From assembly GCA_041395205.1 (NCBI GenBank), contig JAWLAZ010000002.1:62001-126000 (forward strand): a DNA stretch of 64,000 nt, read 5' to 3'. The notes under the pieces were generated by a model, which ran no database searches, was not told where the DNA came from, and saw only the letters and a list, made by a program, of their open reading frames with translations. The position numbers were made by a program, and so were the translations under genes. How positions within the stretch are numbered: position 1 is the first letter of the stretch; every line of letters starts with the position of its first letter. Of this stretch, positions 60,744-64,000 are shown in pieces. The DNA comes from JAHEFU01 sp041395205 (GTDB taxonomy: Bacteria > 4484-113 > JAFGCY01).

Positions 60744-61604
60744 ATGGTGATGCGTCCCGACTCCAGCCACAACCCCGCCCGCTTCCACTGGGCCGCGCTC
60801 GGGCATCCGGCGCATGTGGCAGGAGCCAGTGCCGGCTGGCTCGCAACACTGGGGCTGGGGATCGCCTCGCTCACGTCCACGGTGAGTCCGGAACTGGCGG
60901 GCTGGGCGGCGCTCGGCAGCATGGCCTGGAGCGCGGTCTGGCTGCTGATGCTGCCCGGTAATCCACGCTTCCAGCGCCTGACGGATGCGCGCCTGGCAGA
61001 GCGCTACGAGCACGACTTCGACTACCAGAAGGAAGCCCTGCGCGGGCGGATCTCAACGGAGCTGACGGAGCGCCTGCGCGATATCGCGAAGCTGCGAGAC
61101 AAAGCCCGGGAGATCCTGCGCGACAAATTCGGCTCCAACGACCCGTTTGCGAAGGACAACCTGCAGAAGCTGGACAGCCTGGCGATCAGCTACCTGCAGC
61201 TGCTGGTGGTGCTGACGGAGTACGACAGCTATCTGAACCTCGTTGATCCCGGCAGTCTGGAGCGCGAGCTCGCTGAGGCCCGCGAGCAGGTGCAGGCGGC
61301 CACGGATGAAGCCGTGCGTGAGGCCCGCCAAAGCCAGCTCAAGCTGCTGGAGAGCCGGCTGGAGAAGTACCACGGCACGGAGAACAGGCTGGAGCTGGTG
61401 CGCCAGCAGTGCCGCAATGTGGAAACCACGATGAAGCTGCTTGTGGACCAGGCGATGACGGCGGTGGACCCGCAGCGGGTGAGCCGCGACATCGAGCAGG
61501 TGCTTGAGAACATCCGCCAGAGCGAGACGCTCGGTGAGGAGCTGGCGGTCTACGACGACCTCGAGCGTGAACTCGACAAGCTGGGTCGCCGCGAGCTGGA
61601 GTAG
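60744..61604 (+). CDS. Membrane-anchored coiled-coil protein
   Basis: A 286-residue protein with two N-terminal membrane segments (GWLATLGLGIASLTSTV, about 31-47, and WAALGSMAWSAVWLLML, about 54-70) and a long helical coiled coil (90-286) rich in Glu, Arg, Gln and Leu. No family is recognised; a structural or division-related role is possible near mreB but unproven. The start is leaderless: TATAAT 8 bases before the ATG. Confidence 0.68.
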   Translation: MVMRPDSSHNPARFHWAALGHPAHVAGASAGWLATLGLGIASLTSTVSPELAGWAALGSMAWSAVWLLMLPGNPRFQRLTDARLAERYEHDFDYQKEALRGRISTELTERLRDIAKLRDKAREILRDKFGSNDPFAKDNLQKLDSLAISYLQLLVVLTEYDSYLNLVDPGSLERELAEAREQVQAATDEAVREARQSQLKLLESRLEKYHGTENRLELVRQQCRNVETTMKLLVDQAMTAVDPQRVSRDIEQVLENIRQSETLGEELAVYDDLERELDKLGRRELE

Positions 61605-61607
61605 CGC

Positions 61608-62495
61608 TTACTCAGCGCTGAAGTCCTCCTCCATCCAGCGCGTGTCCACGCCATCGGCATTCATGCAGATCACGCGCGGCTGCAGGCCCGTGGCGGCCTC
61701 CACGGCCTGATAGGCTTTAAGCGCGCTGTCACGGTCGATATATGAACCGCAGAACAGGCGGTAGCCTCCGGTAGGACGGTTGAGCATTCCGCAATCTCCG
61801 ATGGCCTGCTTGACTGCATCACGGGCCGCGAGCGCCTGATCGACGCCGCTCAGACCCTCCACATAGACCAGGCGAACCTGCATCGCGAAGCGGCGACGGC
61901 GGTCCTGCTCAGCCAGCCACTCCTGTGCGGGTCGGCCCTTGCACTGCTGCGGATCAAGCTGAGCGGCCAGCCCCGCCAGCATTGTTTCCTCAGCGGGGCT
62001 GTGTTTATGGGCGTAGTCACCGCGGGCGCGGGCCACGAAGGCTCCTTCCAGGCCCTGGCGGCGCAGGTCGCGGGCGTAGTCCTCGGCATCGGCGCGGGTG
62101 CCGGAAGTGCTGACCCAGATCAGCGCTGCCTTGCGCTCGAGGTTCAGCAGCAGGCGCGGATAGCGGCGGTTGCCGAGGAAAGTGTAGTCAATCTGCGGAT
62201 CCTCACCCGTGAAGTAGAACTGGGCATAGATATTCCACTGCCAGGGCTGGTCAATGGCCGGCTCAGCCCCAGAGCTGTAGTCCAGCCGGGCATCAAAGGG
62301 ACGCTCCGCGACCTGCATTGGCAGAAGCTTACCGTCCTCATTCAGGGCGACGAACAGCTGCGGTTCCGCTTCCACTTCCTGAGCAGCCACCCTGCTGAAG
62401 CAGAGCATCAGCGTGGCGCAGGCGCAGGCCAGCACCAGCAGGCAGGCGATCCAGATGCGCCGGATGCGACGCTCGGGGATGGACAAGGCGGACAT
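61608..62495 (-). CDS. Membrane-anchored protein with SPOR-like segments
   Basis: A 295-residue protein with one N-terminal anchor (IWIACLLVLACACATLMLCF). Two segments have a SPOR-like shape: ALIWVSTSGTRADAEDYARD (about 125-144) and YRLFCGSYIDRDSALKAYQA (about 250-269), each followed by a short strand. SPOR domains bind denuded peptidoglycan at the septum; these copies are weak. The ATG at 62495 is chosen because TAACGT (62503-62508, minus strand) lies 7 bases upstream; a GTG at 62504 is the alternative. Confidence 0.62.
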   Translation of the reverse strand: MSALSIPERRIRRIWIACLLVLACACATLMLCFSRVAAQEVEAEPQLFVALNEDGKLLPMQVAERPFDARLDYSSGAEPAIDQPWQWNIYAQFYFTGEDPQIDYTFLGNRRYPRLLLNLERKAALIWVSTSGTRADAEDYARDLRRQGLEGAFVARARGDYAHKHSPAEETMLAGLAAQLDPQQCKGRPAQEWLAEQDRRRRFAMQVRLVYVEGLSGVDQALAARDAVKQAIGDCGMLNRPTGGYRLFCGSYIDRDSALKAYQAVEAATGLQPRVICMNADGVDTRWMEEDFSAE

Positions 62496-62574
62496 CGCCT
62501 TCACGTTACCACAGCCGTGATGCTCCGCTGTCGCATGGGTTCATGCCGCTAAGACCGGCTACCCGGGACTGTAT

Positions 62575-62580
62575 TACACT
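62575..62580 (+). promoter_or_regulatory. -10 element of a leaderless promoter
   Basis: TACACT stands 6 bases before the ATG at 62587; the GTG at 62581 would follow it with no space, so ATG is preferred. Confidence 0.55.
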
Positions 62581-62586
62581 GTGCAG

Positions 62587-63573
62587 ATGCAAGCACGCAG
62601 TGTCCTGGTGCGAGAAACTTGGCTGATGGCAGCGAGCCTGCTGCTGGCCTGCCTGCTCTGCACCGGTTTGAGTTCCTGCCGCAATGGCGGGGGTACCCGC
62701 ACGAAGCGGGAGGTACAACGCCAGACTGACCGGATCCGCCAGAATACCTACATCCTGCGCCAGCATGTCGAGCACTGGGCCGAGCAGCATGGCGGGCTCT
62801 ACCCGGATGATGCGATGCAGCTGCTGGCCGAGCTTGATCCGCAGGAGATTCCGCGCAATCCGCTCAGTGAGGGTCCGGTGCAGGCCCTGTGGATCGATGC
62901 ACGCCTGGATGAGAAGCCCGGCAACTTCTGCTACATCCCTGTCTATGACGAGGACCATGCCTCGGGTTATTACCTGCTGGGCTTCGGGGAGGAGCTGGCG
63001 GGTTCCGAGGATGTGGATGACAACGGCGAGGTGGACGGCGTGATGCTCGTGCTGCAGCCGGAGGGTGCGATCCAGCCCAGCCTCGGGGATGTGCTGAGCG
63101 GCAAGCGCGGGGCCAGGCCTGCACTTTACAAGGCGCTTGACAGCATCGCGGCTGAGCTGGCAATCATCGGGGAGCATGCCGCCGATGACAACGGCAGGGT
63201 CTACCCGGAGAGTCTGGCCGGGGAAGAACCCGTGCTGCCCCTGCCTGCCAATCCCTACACGGGAGAGATGATGCGCCAGGTCGCTGTACGCGATGAAACG
63301 CGCAGCGGAAACTTCAGCTACGTGCCTTTCAGCCTGCATGGGCTGGTACGCGGCTACTACCTCGTCGGCTATGGGAGGCCGGAGACCGCGGGCCTGGATG
63401 TGGATGGCGACGGAGTCGCTGACAATGCCGTTCGCGTGCTGCAGGCCGGTCCTGATGAGATGCCGGTGCTGCATGTGCTGCTCGGGCAGAATGACGACGG
63501 GCAGAGTGTGGATGAGCCGGAGGACGGCACGGCGGACGGCGAGCCCGCGGCCGGGGACAGCGGGGCCGGCTGA
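62587..63573 (+). CDS. Lipoprotein with two pseudopilin-like repeats
   Basis: A 328-residue lipoprotein (signal ending GLSSC). Two similar segments of about 100 residues are visible: first YILRQHVEHWAEQHGGLYPD, then GNFCYIPVYDEDHASGYYLL; second AAELAIIGEHAADDNGRVYP, then GNFSYVPFSLHGLVRGYYLV. Both have the Y-P-D and GNF-Y pattern seen in the C-terminal part of type II secretion pseudopilins (GspG-like), but without the N-terminal methylation motif. The tail is Asp/Glu-rich. Function unknown. It is followed 3 bases later by the EamA gene, so the two are probably one operon. Confidence 0.65.
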   Translation: MQARSVLVRETWLMAASLLLACLLCTGLSSCRNGGGTRTKREVQRQTDRIRQNTYILRQHVEHWAEQHGGLYPDDAMQLLAELDPQEIPRNPLSEGPVQALWIDARLDEKPGNFCYIPVYDEDHASGYYLLGFGEELAGSEDVDDNGEVDGVMLVLQPEGAIQPSLGDVLSGKRGARPALYKALDSIAAELAIIGEHAADDNGRVYPESLAGEEPVLPLPANPYTGEMMRQVAVRDETRSGNFSYVPFSLHGLVRGYYLVGYGRPETAGLDVDGDGVADNAVRVLQAGPDEMPVLHVLLGQNDDGQSVDEPEDGTADGEPAAGDSGAG

Positions 63574-63575
63574 GC

Positions 63576-64000
63576 ATGCCCCTGGCTGCCCTGCTGCTGG
63601 TCCTGAGTTCGGCGCTGATCCATGCGAGCTGGAATGCGCTGGCCAAGCGCTCCACTGACAAGTTCAGCTTCATCTGGCTGGCCTTCGTGCTCAATGCACT
63701 GTGGCAGCTGCCCTATGTCATCTGGTGCTTCAGCCAGGGACTGCTGACAACGTCGGCCTGGCCCTGGTATCTGGCAACGACGCTTGCGCACAGCGGTTAC
63801 ATCTGGCTGCTCAGTGAAAGCTATCGGCTGGGGGACTACTCCCTCGCTTATCCGATCAGCCGCGGGCTGGGCGTGGCACTCGTGCCGCTCGGCGGCTGGC
63901 TCCTGCTGCATGAGCAACTCAGCCAGGGCGGGGCGGCTGGCGTGGGCCTCGTGATCGCCGGGATCCTGTTCACGGGTCTGGCGAGCAGTCTGGGCCAGGG
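63576..64000 (+). CDS. EamA-family (DMT) permease, cut by window end
   Basis: The first 141 residues of an EamA/DMT permease; the frame is open to the last base. Four membrane helices are visible, including SSALIHASWNALAKRS (about 11-26) and the signature LGDYSLAYPISRGLGVALVP (about 87-106), followed by GGWLLLHEQLS. It starts 3 bases after the stop of the pseudopilin-like lipoprotein gene, so they are probably co-transcribed. It is the second EamA permease of the window. Confidence 0.82.
   Translation, partial: MPLAALLLVLSSALIHASWNALAKRSTDKFSFIWLAFVLNALWQLPYVIWCFSQGLLTTSAWPWYLATTLAHSGYIWLLSESYRLGDYSLAYPISRGLGVALVPLGGWLLLHEQLSQGGAAGVGLVIAGILFTGLASSLGQ

Overview
The window is GC-rich, gene-dense bacterial chromosome with short AT-richer islands. 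It carries ordinary housekeeping genes: pgi (3' end), ribH, pdxS, infA, rsmI, ruvB, def, miaA, ndh, mreB and a tRNA-Arg(CCG). There are also many exported proteins, with at least eight lipoproteins, an outer-membrane-barrel-like protein ending in Phe and a rhomboid protease, so a diderm envelope is likely. I cannot name the phylum. At more than twenty starts a TANNNT -10 hexamer lies only 5-9 bases (usually 6) before the start codon. The chromosome therefore uses leaderless transcription heavily, as known in Deinococcota and Actinobacteria. A minority of genes have a normal GGAG-type ribosome site (pdxS, 15504, 18095, 23543, 44088, 48033, 57265, 58361).

Layout. 0-9.3 kb: pgi end, a TIM-barrel protein, a frameshifted HAD phosphatase divergent from ribH, pdxS with a coupled lipoprotein, a SpoIIM-like membrane protein, infA and rsmI. 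9.3-10 kb: repeats. 10-13.3 kb: an ABC-2 exporter operon (HlyD, ATPase, permease). 13.3-20.5 kb: lipoproteins, rhomboid protease, a Cys-rich CGCEKPK-repeat protein and a barrel/lipoprotein pair. 20.5-23 kb: ruvB-def and a stand-alone 5'-3' exonuclease, followed by an AT-rich stretch with three perfect DnaA boxes that looks like a replication origin. 24-32 kb: a phosphodiester glycosidase-like protein, a REP-associated tyrosine transposase with its REP hairpins, a secreted zinc-protease-like protein, miaA, an HD-GYP protein, tRNA-Arg and an eighteen-module hairpin mosaic. 32-41.5 kb: ndh, a PQQ-like lipoprotein, YgjP-type peptidase, GNAT, a DUF4259-like protein, membrane pair, acyl-CoA carboxylase beta subunit and ankyrin protein. 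42-45.7 kb: four DinB-like paralogues. 46-53 kb: four paralogous helical proteins of unknown family around a 1076-residue lipoprotein. 53-64 kb: YeiH-like transporter, epimerase, two EamA permeases, GxxExxY protein, nucleotidyltransferase, M24 peptidase, DHFR-like reductase, mreB and exported proteins.

The most unusual features are: (i) the leaderless architecture, including three genes whose only sensible in-frame codon at the leaderless position is ATC or CTG; (ii) five convergent gene pairs whose stop codons interlock in a 4-base overlap; (iii) a combinatorial lexicon of short hairpins, each followed by CTCC, with stem sequences that change while the layout is kept; (iv) the RAYT/REP pair; (v) the 46-53 kb paralogue locus. 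Two genes (HAD, HD-GYP) carry single-base frameshifts at G runs and one DinB gene carries two compensating indels. These may be assembly errors or real lesions.
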